The translations under genes were made by a program, and so were the position numbers. A DNA stretch of 64,000 bases from Cerrena zonata (taxonomy: Eukaryota > Basidiomycota > Agaricomycetes > Polyporales > Cerrenaceae): contig JASBNA010000005.1 of the NCBI GenBank assembly GCA_038087015.1, forward strand, positions 1,302,001 through 1,366,000, read 5' to 3'. Each line of letters starts with the position of its first letter. The stretch's first letter is position 1. Below are positions 47,099-57,546 of this stretch, one piece after another. Under the pieces are notes generated by a model. That model saw only the letters and a program-made list of their open reading frames with translations, did not search any database and was not told the origin of the DNA.

Positions 47099-48304
47099 AT
47101 GTTGCCAATAAGTGGATACAAGGATACTACCACCAAACGTGGCTTCAAATACCACTATTACTACGCCCCTGCCCAGGGCTCGAAGCAGACCTTACTGTTC
47201 TGCCACGGCTTCCCATCGACATCCCAGGATTGGCATCGCCTTGTCCCTCACTTCGAGCAACAAGGCTATGGAATTATCGTTCCCGATACCCTTGGATATG
47301 GGGGAACCGATAAACCACTTGATCCTGTTGCCTACAGAGGCACTCTACTTGCCAAAGACTTGATCGATATTGTCGATGCGGAGAAGCTCGACAAAATCAT
47401 CGCTATCGGTCATGATTGGTAAGAAAGCCCTAAGTCCGCAATTTTAAGTGACGTAAGGGAAACCCTAATACTTGTTTATCCCTGTGATTCTAGGGGCTCG
47501 TTCATCATCTCTCGTCTTGCAAGTGTCGCACCAAATCGCATATTTGCGTATGCGTTCCTGGCCGTGTCGTACATTGCTCCTAACCCTGATTTCCATTTTG
47601 AGGCCGCTCTGAAAGCCACAAAGGAGGCCTTTGGTTATGAACTCATTGGCTACCAAGCGTTCTTCGCTGATGACAGTACTGCTGCGATATTGGAGAATAA
47701 CGTACGTTGACTGATGGGTTTATAAACATGAACAGAATGGTTCTGATGCTTGCAATTCATAGTGGGACACCGTGTTTGGTATTCTTTGGCCACAAGACGC
47801 TGCAATTTGGAAAACACACCTCGCGCCTCTCGGAGCATTGAAGGCTGCGATAGAGGAGGGCAAGAAACGTCCTCTACCCTCTTACCTTTCAGAAGAGGAT
47901 AAGAAAGCAATAACCAAACCTTTACTCGACGGTGGTTTTGCTGCTCCTACTTGTTACTACAAGGTCCAGGTTCGCGGATTGAGCCTTGAGGATGAACTCA
48001 GTATGTTCTTTCCCCCTCTTTTCGACATCGGGACTCGGTCGTCTGACTTCTCTTTGCACTATAAGCTATCCCTAAGGAGCGTTATTTACCCCCAACTTCC
48101 AGTCCTATTTTCTTTGCGGCAAGCTTGAGGGACTACATTGGCCTCGCTGCTATGCAGAAGGGTAATCTTACTAGCCCCAAGTTCAAGGATCATAATGTTA
48201 CCATCCATGAGTATGATGCTGATCATTGGATTCTTTTATCTCATGCTGAGGAAGTTGGGAAGGACTTGGACGCCTGGCTTGCCAAGATTGTCCCGGCGTC
48301 ATAG
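47099..48304 (+). CDS. Soluble epoxide hydrolase-like alpha/beta hydrolase
   Basis: Four exons: 47099-47418, 47494-47701, 47763-48000 and 48066-48304 (TAG), all with GT..AG ends and consistent phases. The protein (about 335 aa) shows the oxyanion-hole motif LLFCHGFPSTSQDWH (about residues 33-47), YGIIVPDTLGYGGTDKP, and the nucleophile elbow AIGHDWGSF across the first splice, with Asp as nucleophile. A cap region follows (GYELIGYQAFFADD; WDTVFGILWPQD), and the catalytic His is in YDADHWILLSHAEEV. An Asp nucleophile in HDWG fits epoxide hydrolases or related haloalkane dehalogenases; the cap wording fits fungal soluble epoxide hydrolases better. No signal peptide, so probably cytosolic or peroxisomal. 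It could detoxify P450-made epoxides, which is inference only. Confidence 0.9.
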
Positions 48305-49710
48305 GGATATGTGGATTTGGGCTCGATACATTACCAAGGACACATATATGATGGAAATAGCTCTCGCAACGATGTAGAAACGGTTTTTGTAAGAATAAAT
48401 GTTGTATTGTATTTCTCTAACAGAATCAACTTGTACACAAATTTCTCTAGATGTATCTTTTACTCTTGCATTCGTCGTTTCGATAGAGTCCTACGCCGCG
48501 TCAACCCCGCTTCTTTTGTAGTTCATTCTGGTGTCGGAGATCCCGGAGAACTGATCAAGATGCTCGGCCAGTCATCCTAGAGTATATCTGACTTCAGATG
48601 TGATTAGCTCAAAGGATGGAAGTTGAGCGAGAACAGGAAATACAAAATCCTAAGATCGTGTAGTCACAGTGAGTGGAAACAACCCTCCGTAAAAGGAAGG
48701 TGCAGTATTCACTAGCGCTAGTGGGAGAGGAGAATATACTCAAATAAACGAAATAAAAAGGAAATAGAAATAGAAAAAGAGATGCTCGCGAGCTCTCAGA
48801 CCCACCCACTTAAGGTCCTATGCGATCAGCGCCCTTTGTCCGGTCAGAGCCCCCCTCGTATCGGTCGAAGGCCCAGGATATACTTCGAACCGACAGAGGA
48901 GTAGGGGAGGACCTCCGCAGGGGTAACCACGGCGAGCTTGGTCTGGACCATAACAGATCATAAACCCACTGCGCCAGCATCTCGTTATTTCTACTCTTTT
49001 GTATCGGAATATATACCAGACTTTAGAGCACATTTCAACAGCTAGAACTGCGAGTATCTCTCCTATGAATGCATCTAAGCGTGACGGAGCTGTTCACAGT
49101 CCTCCAAACCTTCGAGAAAGACTCGGACTAGAATAGAGCTACAGGCTGGGGCAGATCGGAATGGAAGACTCACGATAGCCGCCGTGACATAAGCAATGAC
49201 GTCAGAATGCATCTTCGGTTTCCTGGCCCCCGATGTGCCTCCCAGCTTTGTGACCCTGGACCACTTGTCATTTCCTCGCAAATGTTCTCGTATTTGTTTG
49301 GAGCTAAGTACTGTATAGTTTGTATCCGAATATCTCTTTTATATAGAGCGTACCTACCTCACGTTATAATGAGGAATCGATACTCAGTAATACCGAGAAC
49401 CAAATGGTATTTGCTGATTCAAAATCTTCTCGCCGGCAATCCATCGTAATAGAGTATTAAGAGTAAATCGTAACTGCAATCTTGGCCAACTGAGTGGTTA
49501 TAACCCTTCCGCAATCGAAAGTTGTCGTATCATATGCTTTAACCGCCGGGGTGTAAGTTTGCATGGAATATGTTCAGGTGCCCTACATAGTTCGAACAGA
49601 GCCTCAATGTATCAACAACAGAAAAGTGAACATAAATTGAACATGCAAAATTAGACCGGTGATTACATCGGAGATAGGATCACACTTTTTCCATCTTCGC
49701 CAATTACAGG
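48305..49710. other. Intergenic, about 1.4 kb
   Basis: 3' flank of the epoxide hydrolase-like gene followed by a more GC-rich part (48820-48990) with a hairpin and a pol III A-box-like motif, and then AT-rich sequence. No protein gene recognised. Confidence 0.4.
48867..48976 (-). other. tRNA-like/pol III-box region with hairpin
   Basis: On the - strand, TGGCGCAGTGGG (48965-48976) matches the pol III A-box consensus and GGTTCGAAG (48883-48891) resembles a B-box, 73 nt apart. The B-box lies in the stem of a hairpin whose other arm is CTTCGACCGA (48862-48871). The full cloverleaf of a tRNA cannot be folded by eye. It could be a SINE-like remnant, a small structured RNA, or chance. Confidence 0.25.
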
Positions 49711-51520
49711 CTAGATATCGAAGGTATGCAGAACCGAAGCGAACAACATGAATAATGTACTATCACTAAGATGTCTGTCAGGACAAACACTATAGGATTG
49801 TTGTGAGCGAATTTCGTTCGGGAATAATAGAAAGAGAAAGTACCTACTGTCGATCGGAACCAAAAGCAAGAGTGAGTGAATCTTCAAGTTGTATGTCAGG
49901 AGTGAGTTTACCATCTTTGATGAACAGGTCTGGACTGAACCTCTCTGTTTCCAGGTCATCTTCTAGGTCATGAAGCATCGCCCTTGGGGGATGTTGTCAT
50001 TAGTGCAAACATTCAAGTAGTGTCATTAAATACTGACCATATATTCTACAAAACGTGAGTGTCATTTGTTGGACATGGAGATTGATGAGCGAATGGCTTA
50101 CCGGATTGACAATAGTACCTTTAGAAATGATGTACCCCTCGTACTCATCATTTCGAATGACACGATGAGGAAGACTCAGAGGAACTCTGGAAGTCTGTTC
50201 GGTCCAACGATACGATCCAACTGCTCATGGGCTTTCCGTTGGACATCGGGATATAAAGACATGGCAACTGTGAACGATTGGCCCGCCGAAGTTGTCTATG
50301 CGTATAGTGTTGAGCATATTTCAATCTGTATGCAATACATTTACAGTATCAGCTGCAACAAAATGTACTCATGATCACAGGAAGGAAGATATAGCTTACT
50401 GGCATAGCCAACGCTAGCAATGTTTCGAGCTATTTTATCATCGATCGGGTTAGAAGTTTTTGTTGAACTCTTTCAATTATAGACGAAACAAGGGAATGAT
50501 TGACTTGTCTGTTCACCTGAGTATGTGAATCAACGAATGTCATAGCTGTAGCTATAGGAGAAACGTACGATCCCTTGCTTGATCTCATCGAAGGGCTTGT
50601 TTACCACATTCTCCACGATGGGCCTGTAATATTCAGTAATCCTTTTTGAATATGCCCATGGTACCCAGGTTGGGATATATCTCAGAAATGGGAAATGCTC
50701 CGACCAACAGATGCCAGGTACTGTCACGATGCTAATACCCTCGACGGCTGCCTGGGCCAAGAGAATGTACTCGTCGCGCAAATTAGAAATATCCATATCG
50801 TACGCGATCTTCAGGATGATTGCTGTGAAGATTCTAAACTCGAGTCAGACTAAAAATTTATACCGGTTAGAGGTTATGATAATGCACTGGCGAACGTTCT
50901 GACCCAAGTCATTAGTGGGAGAGGCAGATACTCTTTGAAGAAAGCGCGACATTCTCGTAGCTGAATTTGATGAAACTTCGGGACTTCGTGTTGATTGAAG
51001 TGCTGGTGGAACTCTCATCGGTGGTCGCGCCATCGCTGTGAGTACTTATGGCATGAGTGCGAGGTTCCATCCCCAGGACATCCTACGGGCAAGCGATCAA
51101 ATCAACTGGATGAAAATGATAGCAATGTAATATTTGCTTACATTATATGCGTTATTAGTGTAGGGCGATCGGAGTTGATGTCCAAATGTTTATCGAGCAG
51201 GTCAAATGTAGTTTTAGCCGACCCGAGAATCGTAAAACTAAGCTGTTGAACGGCGGGTACCAACCATACACCTTCGACCACTCCTGGAACTTCATCCAGG
51301 GCATCGCGCTGGGAATATCAAGCATATTACCGATTATAGGGTAGCCTTTGGGTCCTGGAGGCAACGATAAGGACAGTTGTAGCTTCCCTCTCAACCATCT
51401 GAGTGGGGGGATGGGACAAGTAATAATGCGCAGAATGTTATTCCGATTGAGAATCCATGATCGATGCTTTGCGTATTGAAGTCTTAGACACAGGGGTCCA
51501 GTTGCGATTACACTTTTCAA
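49711..51520 (-). pseudogene. Decayed cytochrome P450 (second subfamily), copy 1
   Basis: Exon pieces lie in order on the - strand: PPGPKGYPIIGNMLDIPSA with WMKFQEWSKVYG (51270-51390), ILGSAKTTFDLLDKHLDIN (51150-51230), SQRWRDHR then an in-frame stop before EFHQHFNQHEVPKF (50950-51020), YDMDISNLRDEYILLAQAA through YIPTWVPWAYSKRI (50575-50805), [20 protein letters not shown] (50210-50270), then SLPHRVIRNDEYEGYIISKG (50105-50165). The roughly 26 residues between LPEF and SLPHRV, including the K-helix ExxR, are missing and the frame shifts there. The heme loop is ruined: AFGSDRQ then, after an intron, VCPDRHL instead of the usual FGxGRRxCPGR. No working enzyme is possible. The wording resembles P450s often labelled O-methylsterigmatocystin oxidoreductase-like in basidiomycetes. 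A related fragment follows at 52533-53205. Confidence 0.85.
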
Positions 51521-52532
51521 CTAGTATTCAGGTCAAATTTGACGTAGCAATGTGATCGGTTGTCTGATTTCGTTTCACAGCGGTTGCATGGCATTGACGG
51601 AACCTGTGGAGAAAGATGGGATGGTCAATGGGCATCCAGAAGCAGTATTCCCATGGTAGTATGGAGTAACTGATACGAAGCGGGCCTGAGCGATCCTTTC
51701 GTGGAAGGGGAGCTATAATGAGATGATTGTCTAACTATTCAGCACCCGAAGATGAAAAAAGGAACATACGGAAATATGGAAATGTGATGTTATCCCCAAG
51801 AAGCAAAACCAAGGCGCACCCAGTATATAAATATTGAGTTATAATGTGATAGCGGTATCTTGCAAGTCACCGGTGGCATCCTTCCGCAGACTGCTCGGAG
51901 TGGCGGAAGGAGGTTAGCAAGTTGAGAAGAGCATTTAGACATCAATTCGGAGTTCGATATCAATTTATCAGCATACGCTGCTGAACACCGACGTGGACCC
52001 GGCTCCTGCGCTTAGAAGGAGATTAGAGTTATAGAAGTGTACCGCAAGCATACACAAGGCTCTGCTGAGAGCAAATATATAGTCCATCTTGATTCTTGAC
52101 ATGGATAAGGCACTAGAGTAGGGAGTGAAGAACAGATGATAGTTAAATGCAATATCCGAGAGTGGCCTAGACTCCTTCAAAATCGGTCCAGCGAAAGGGA
52201 TCATAAGCGAGAGAGAGATAGGGTAATGTATAGACACTATATGATATAGACTGCATCGCTGACGATTGGCGTATGAGAAGCTCCGCGTATTATGAAGAGA
52301 AACACTCTACAGAATAGGAAGAAAACTGGTCTGGGTCGGATTGAAGCATTAACATGAAGCTACGTATATACCTAACCCTCACATGCAATTCCATTACACA
52401 GAACAGCACTTTCGTGATTTGTGCTATTTAGTGACGCATCATCTAGACGTTTTACAGACTAAATGTAAGGAGGAAGTATCATAAGGCATACCGCTTCATT
52501 CAATGCGCATTTGCGCGTGCTCGACGGTACTC
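51521..52532. other. Intergenic, about 1 kb
   Basis: Between the two P450 pseudogenes. It contains a CCTTCCGC..GCGGAAGG inverted repeat (51880-51910) and a TATATAAATA run at about 51822-51831. No gene recognised. Confidence 0.4.
51880..51910. repeat. Short inverted repeat CCTTCCGC..GCGGAAGG
   Basis: 8-bp perfect arms at 51880-51887 and 51903-51910 with a 15-bp loop. The arms match the core of the repeat at 25661-25720. Confidence 0.5.
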
Positions 52533-53205
52533 TCAGCCCGTAGTCTCGTAAGATAGAGATGATTGTTGTATAAGACGTTTAGCATTTGTAGAACGAGCCG
52601 TCAAGGTACACAGAACGCGCTCAGGAGCATGCACAACGTTAAGTTCAAACAACGCGCCGAAGTAATGCGAATTAACGTACAAAATAGGACCAGTGATGAC
52701 CTTAGAAAATGGGTCGAATTTCTCCCCATTGTTCCCAGTTAGAGGGTGGTCTTCGAGAGTATGCAGAACCGACGCGACCATCATGGACAACGATCCGCTG
52801 CTGAGATGGCGACCAGGACAGATCCTACAATCAAGTTAGCCAGTGCCTCATCATCGTTCCTGGTAGTTAAACACAGGTCGGACCGCCGACCAAAATCGAA
52901 CACCAGAGTGAGTGGGTCGCGAACGTTAGGATCCAGTTTGCCATCTTTGATGAATTGTTCTGGCTTGAACTCTTCAGGGTCTGGATAATCTTCGAGATTA
53001 CGTAGCATTGTCCTATTCCTAAAATCAACGCTTGAAGAGACGTGGAACTAACCAAACATTCTATGCATTCACGACGTAAGCTTGGGTGCGGGAGTAAGAC
53101 AAGTCACCTACTCACCGCACTAATGATGCTACCCTTGCTTGGGAATCCGATATCCTCAATATTTATCTTCTCGTCCACGAAGTACATGTTACTGGTCATA
53201 TACGA
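52533..53205 (-). pseudogene. P450 fragment (second subfamily), 3' half only
   Basis: Three exons remain: YFVDEKINIEDIGFPSKG (53110-53175), MLRNLEDYPDPEEFKPEQF with DGKLDPNVRDPLTLVFDFG (52880-53010), and after a 56-nt intron (52826-52881) GRRICPGRHLSSGSL with MVASVLHTLEDHPL to the stop at 52533. The heme loop FDFGRRICPGR is intact once spliced, unlike in the neighbouring pseudogene. The N-terminal half, the I-helix and the K-helix are absent from the 270 bp upstream up to F-box gene F, so the gene was truncated, perhaps when the inverted duplication inserted. Confidence 0.8.
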
Positions 53206-53470
53206 TTTCCTTGCATTTGAATGTGATTAGACACAGGCTCAAGATCTCTCGATTTCCCGCCTCTCAAGAACTACTTCGCCTTGTCAGAGAACATCGCGAA
53301 GCGTTGTTTCTAGACTCTAGATCTCGAATGTTGCTCAGGATTCTCCTATTCAAGACCGTAAAGTGACTGCTAGAGAACCTTTGCGGACAAGTATAGCTCA
53401 TCAGAAAATCTGGTCACGATATCAAGTCTAGCAGCTGAAATTACAATTCTGCAAATTGATGTTTCTTCTA

Positions 53471-55234
53471 CTACGCCAATATGAGATTGAAGTCTTCCCT
53501 CAACCGCTGTTGAATGTCAGGATGTCCAAATGCAATGTAGTAGGGAGTATATAATTTAAACTCTTCAAGCCTGTATCCTCTTGTCAGCCGCTCTTCCAGG
53601 ACCCCACAAAGTTCTGCCCCATCAATAGAATCTCCTTGCAATGCATACTCGCTCCACACCTTAATCCTGCGCAACGCCGGGACGGGAACCGTACCATCAG
53701 GCAACACACGAAGAACCTCTAGGAGGCAAGTAGCGGCAGTGGCATGATTCATCTGGAGACACTCTAACTGGTTCGCCCTAAGTAGGCTTCCAGCAAGGGC
53801 AGTTCGTGAGAGACCCTGATATCCCCCGTCGAGGATTATGTCCTTGATGGTGGGGTAAATTGCAAGGCTAGCCGCTTCGAGAAATTCGAGCCACGGTGAT
53901 GTGTCTGTAGCGGGACGACCATTGCACAGAAGGAGTGTGAATTTGAAATACCGGGGCCAAGATCCAGTACAGGTTTCGGTGGATGTCTCTATGAATAGAC
54001 CATATTCGGGTTTGTTGATTGAGACGGCATACTTCAGCAAATGTTGGGCCTTCGCATGTTCCGGTAGTGATGAAAAGCCAAATTTTGAGAAAACAGATGA
54101 GAGTGAGACCGGTGGTATGGCATCGTCGGAATTGAACTTGATCCTGATGGTCGACTCGATATTGGGAGGGAACGATAGGGACTGTACGACAGACAGAATG
54201 TTCCAAGAATGGGATTGGGATAGATCTAACTTTTTAAGGCGGGGAAGGTTGACCTCTTTAAATGCATGTTGAGTTCCTATAGGTACTTTTGCGAGACGAA
54301 GACACACGAGATTGGGGAGCCTTGTGAGGACGTCAAGAAGACCCTCACACGTACCAGGAGGATTGTCGGTAGGGAACTTGATCTGCATGTTGGTAATGGT
54401 AGGTGGGAGATTGCTCATCATTTCCCAGCTGACAATGACACCCTTCAGACTGAGACTGCACAAGCAGCAAGGTATCGACTGTAAGATGCACGGAATACGA
54501 ATACCCACACCGAAAGGCGTTAAAGCGTCGACGTGTAGTTCTTCCATGAGTGCGAATGGAGGCAAATGTGTTTCCTCGGTGATTTGGAGCTGAATCAATG
54601 ATTGGGGCATATCAAGACGGAATGTTCGAATTCGGCACGACTCCTTTAGAATCTTCCCCAGGGACTCTTTTTCATCTTTACTCCAATTGTCCGGAAATGT
54701 AAAACTGTTCGAGGCGAAAAGGGCATGCCGAATTGAAATATCGAGCGGAGCAGGGTGCGAACGTAACAGGGCTGTATCCAACAAATGTGGTCGCGAAAAG
54801 ACGTCGTCGTCCACATATCGCCAAAGTAGAGGACTCGCAAGTGCGACCATTCTCCAGTAATGACAGACGTGTGTTGGCACGAGCCACCACCATGTAGTGA
54901 AGTCGAACTCGTCCTGGTTACCATTAGTTGCGACAGTTCCTTCTTTAGCGATGATGGAAATGTCGCGGTAACACAGGAAGATATCAACGAGGAGCTCGTC
55001 TGATAGAGTCGAGACAGGTCGTTTGGAGTTGACTGCTCTAGAGAGCGCAGCAATATGGTGCTGGTGTTTGTATACTTCGTGTTCATGGTAACGGGTCAGC
55101 TCTAACAGCTGCTCGTTAGGAGCGTCTGACTCGGAATCCAGGATGCCATCATTGTGACTGTCGCCTTTACTTTGACTTAGATCAAAAACACGTTGAAATT
55201 GCAGATGTGGACTTACTATCAACTCCAAAGGTCA
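53471..55234 (-). CDS. F-box-like/LRR-like protein F (inverted copy of B)
   Basis: Start ATG 55232-55234 (MTFGVD), exon 1 55216-55234, a 50-nt intron (55166-55215, GTAAGT..AAAG, phase 1), exon 2 down to the stop at 53471. The first 130 residues are nearly those of gene B, with LSDELLVDIFLCYRDISI, TWWWLVPTHVCHYWR and SPLLWRYVDDDVFSRPHLLD. Beyond residue 150 it diverges: FPDNWSKDEKESLGKIL, LCSLSLKGVIVSWEMM, LPRLKKLDLSQSHSWNIL, EVLRVLPDGTVPVPALRR, ending REDFNLILA. Some later parts look closer to genes C and E than to B (for example NPPGTCE as in E). Intact open frame. Function inferred as SCF adaptor. Confidence 0.86.
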
Positions 55235-57388
55235 TCTGTGTTCGACGTAAGTAACTTCGTTCAACATGAACTGACGCTGACTGTTGCTATACATAGACTG
55301 TCACGGAATATTAGTCATACCGTATCATTGCCGCTGACTTTACACAACTTTTCAATGCAAAATCTAGATGTCGATCAAACTCGTATTTAGATGAGGAGAA
55401 AGTTATTAGAAGGCTATACAATGTTTCGCAATCCGTTCCTAAGCAAGAATAAAGTCAACTAGTTCCCCCAATCGCTGCTGCGCTTCGGGAGAGTTGAATT
55501 GGATTGTATGAGGACCATGGATTTTTAACTTTCTAAGTGGACATTCCTTTTCCTGACGCTCCTCCAGAGCTTCACAAAGATCATCACCATCAATCATGAA
55601 GTCCAGCATTGGACGTATTGATGATACAGTGACCTTCTGGAGCTTGGGGATAGGCACGGTATCATTGGGTGACACGCAGATGATGTCGGGAAGGCAAAGT
55701 GCGGCAGCTATGTGATCGATCTTGAGCTTCTCTACGTCCTTTGCCCGCACCAGTGTCCGAGCAAGGAGATCCGTTGCAAACAGGAAGCAACACCCTTCAA
55801 ACGAAATTCCTCCATTGATATGTGGGTAGATGTTGATACTAGCTGCTTCGAGGAGATCAACCCATGGAGACGCATCTCGTGCGGCAACATCCCTGGTTGC
55901 GAATGAGAAGCAGAAGGATCGATGCCAAACCCCCGGGCCGATGCAGTTGGATGGGATACAGGCCTCAATGGACAAGATGGACTCCCCGTCATCGTCAGGG
56001 TCAAAGTTCAGGGAAGCATTCATGATCTTCCCCTCGGGAGAAGTCAGTAATCTGAATTTCGGGAAGATGGAGTAGAGGGACACAGGAGGGACGGGATCTT
56101 CAGATTTGAATCCGACCGAAAGGTGTGACTGGATGTTGGGCGGGAACGTCAGACCCTGCACAACCAACAAGACATTCCAAGAGTCTGATTGAGTTAAATG
56201 CAAGTCTTTCAGGCAAGGAAGGGTGGCAGTTTTCTTGGTCGGTTGAGGTCCCATGGGAACTTCCGTGAGATGGAGACGTTCCAAGCATGGAAGTCTGTCG
56301 AGCGCGTCGAGGACATCCTCGCATGTTCCAGGGGAGCTACGAGGAGGGAAGGCAATTGTCATGCTCGTAAGGGTTGGTGGGAGGCCTTTGAACATCTCCC
56401 AGCTTATAGAAACACCGTGAAGATTGAGGATTCGTAAGGAGGATGGGATTGAGGGTACAATTGTGGTAAGAGCAGCGATATCCCCAGCAGCTCCGACGAG
56501 GGGAATGTCCAAGATAATCTCCAGGTCTTCCAAGATCATGAAGGGACGCAAGTTGATCGCATCTGTGAGATGATGGTCGATTCGAGATTGAGGCATCGAG
56601 AGGTGCAGCCTTCGAATTCGATACGACTCTTTTAGGATCTTCCTAAGGGACTCGGTCTCGTCTTTCCTCCGCGAATGTCCAGCGACATTGTCTATGATGA
56701 TACCGCAACTAATGGAAATGTCGAGCGGAGCTTGACATGAGCGGGATATGGTTGCATCAAGAACATGGTGCCTGGAAAAGATATCGCTATTCACATAGCG
56801 CCAAAGTAGGGGGTTTGCAAGGACAATCGCTCTCCAGGAATGACATATCTGACCGGGGACAAGCCACCACCACTTTGTGGTGTCCGGTTTGTAGGCACCA
56901 TAAGTATGCATACTCCAACGTGACTCGATATCGATGACTCGGGACATGTCACGATAAAGAAGGAAGATCCTGAGACGAGCTCGTCCGGGAGGCTCAAGGC
57001 AGGGATTCTGGAGTTGATTGCCCTTGACAAAGCAGCCAGTTGTGTTCGATGGTTGTTGACTTCTCCTACATGGTACCGGCTCAACTCTAAGAGCTTTTCG
57101 TTTGTGACTGCTTCGAAGGACATATTACTTCGGTTTATACCTGACGTCATAGCTGCGATAAGTCTGTATGAATATACTCAACAATCAGCACGAGCTTACA
57201 CTTCTAAGTTCTTGTTCTTGGTGGCTTCCGTCCCTCCTCGTTGGCGACTTTGGGATTGTGATCGTAAGATAGCAAGACGAGTTGTAAGGTACACGCCACC
57301 TTGATATGGGTTCATAGTTTTATTTGGGTTAATCCAAATTCGCGTAATGCAATACCATATATAGAAAGTCAGTAAGAAGGAACCTGAG
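54820..57388 (-). repeat. Right arm of large inverted duplication
   Basis: Reverse complement of about 26806-29355. It contains F-box gene G, the spacer and the 5' part of gene F. The outer end lies at ACCTGAG (57382-57388), only about 160 bp from the stop of P450 copy 2; the inner end lies within gene F. Confidence 0.85.
55439..57150 (-). pseudogene. F-box-like/LRR-like G, frameshifted inverted copy of A
   Basis: ATG at 57148-57150 opens MTSGINRSNMSFEAV and stays in frame to LSLPDELV. A missing T at about 56975 (gene A has GTTCTCAGG, here GTCTCAGG) then shifts the frame within the F-box, giving a stop at about 56791. The correct frame resumes immediately and is open from there to the stop at 55439 (KWWWLVPGQICHSWR through to ELVDFILA). 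Everything else is about 96% identical in protein to gene A. A shorter product could start at ATG 56947, which would lack most of the F-box. It keeps the seven residues (DETESLR region) that gene A has lost. Either a recent pseudogene, a truncated LRR-only protein, or a single-base sequencing error. Confidence 0.8.
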
Positions 57389-57546
57389 TGTATCGCGGCC
57401 ATGACGTTTCAACCACCCATGAGTATTGTTACAAATAAGGTCGCTTGTACAGACGAGGATCCAGTACCGGTGTTCATCGGATATGTATCGACTGCTCGAA
57501 ATGACCTGCGTGATGACATACAATATCCTACATGTTGAACGGCAAA

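Noticed and set aside
48867..48990. A tRNA gene
   Set aside because: A- and B-box-like motifs are present, but the T-arm and acceptor stem do not pair.
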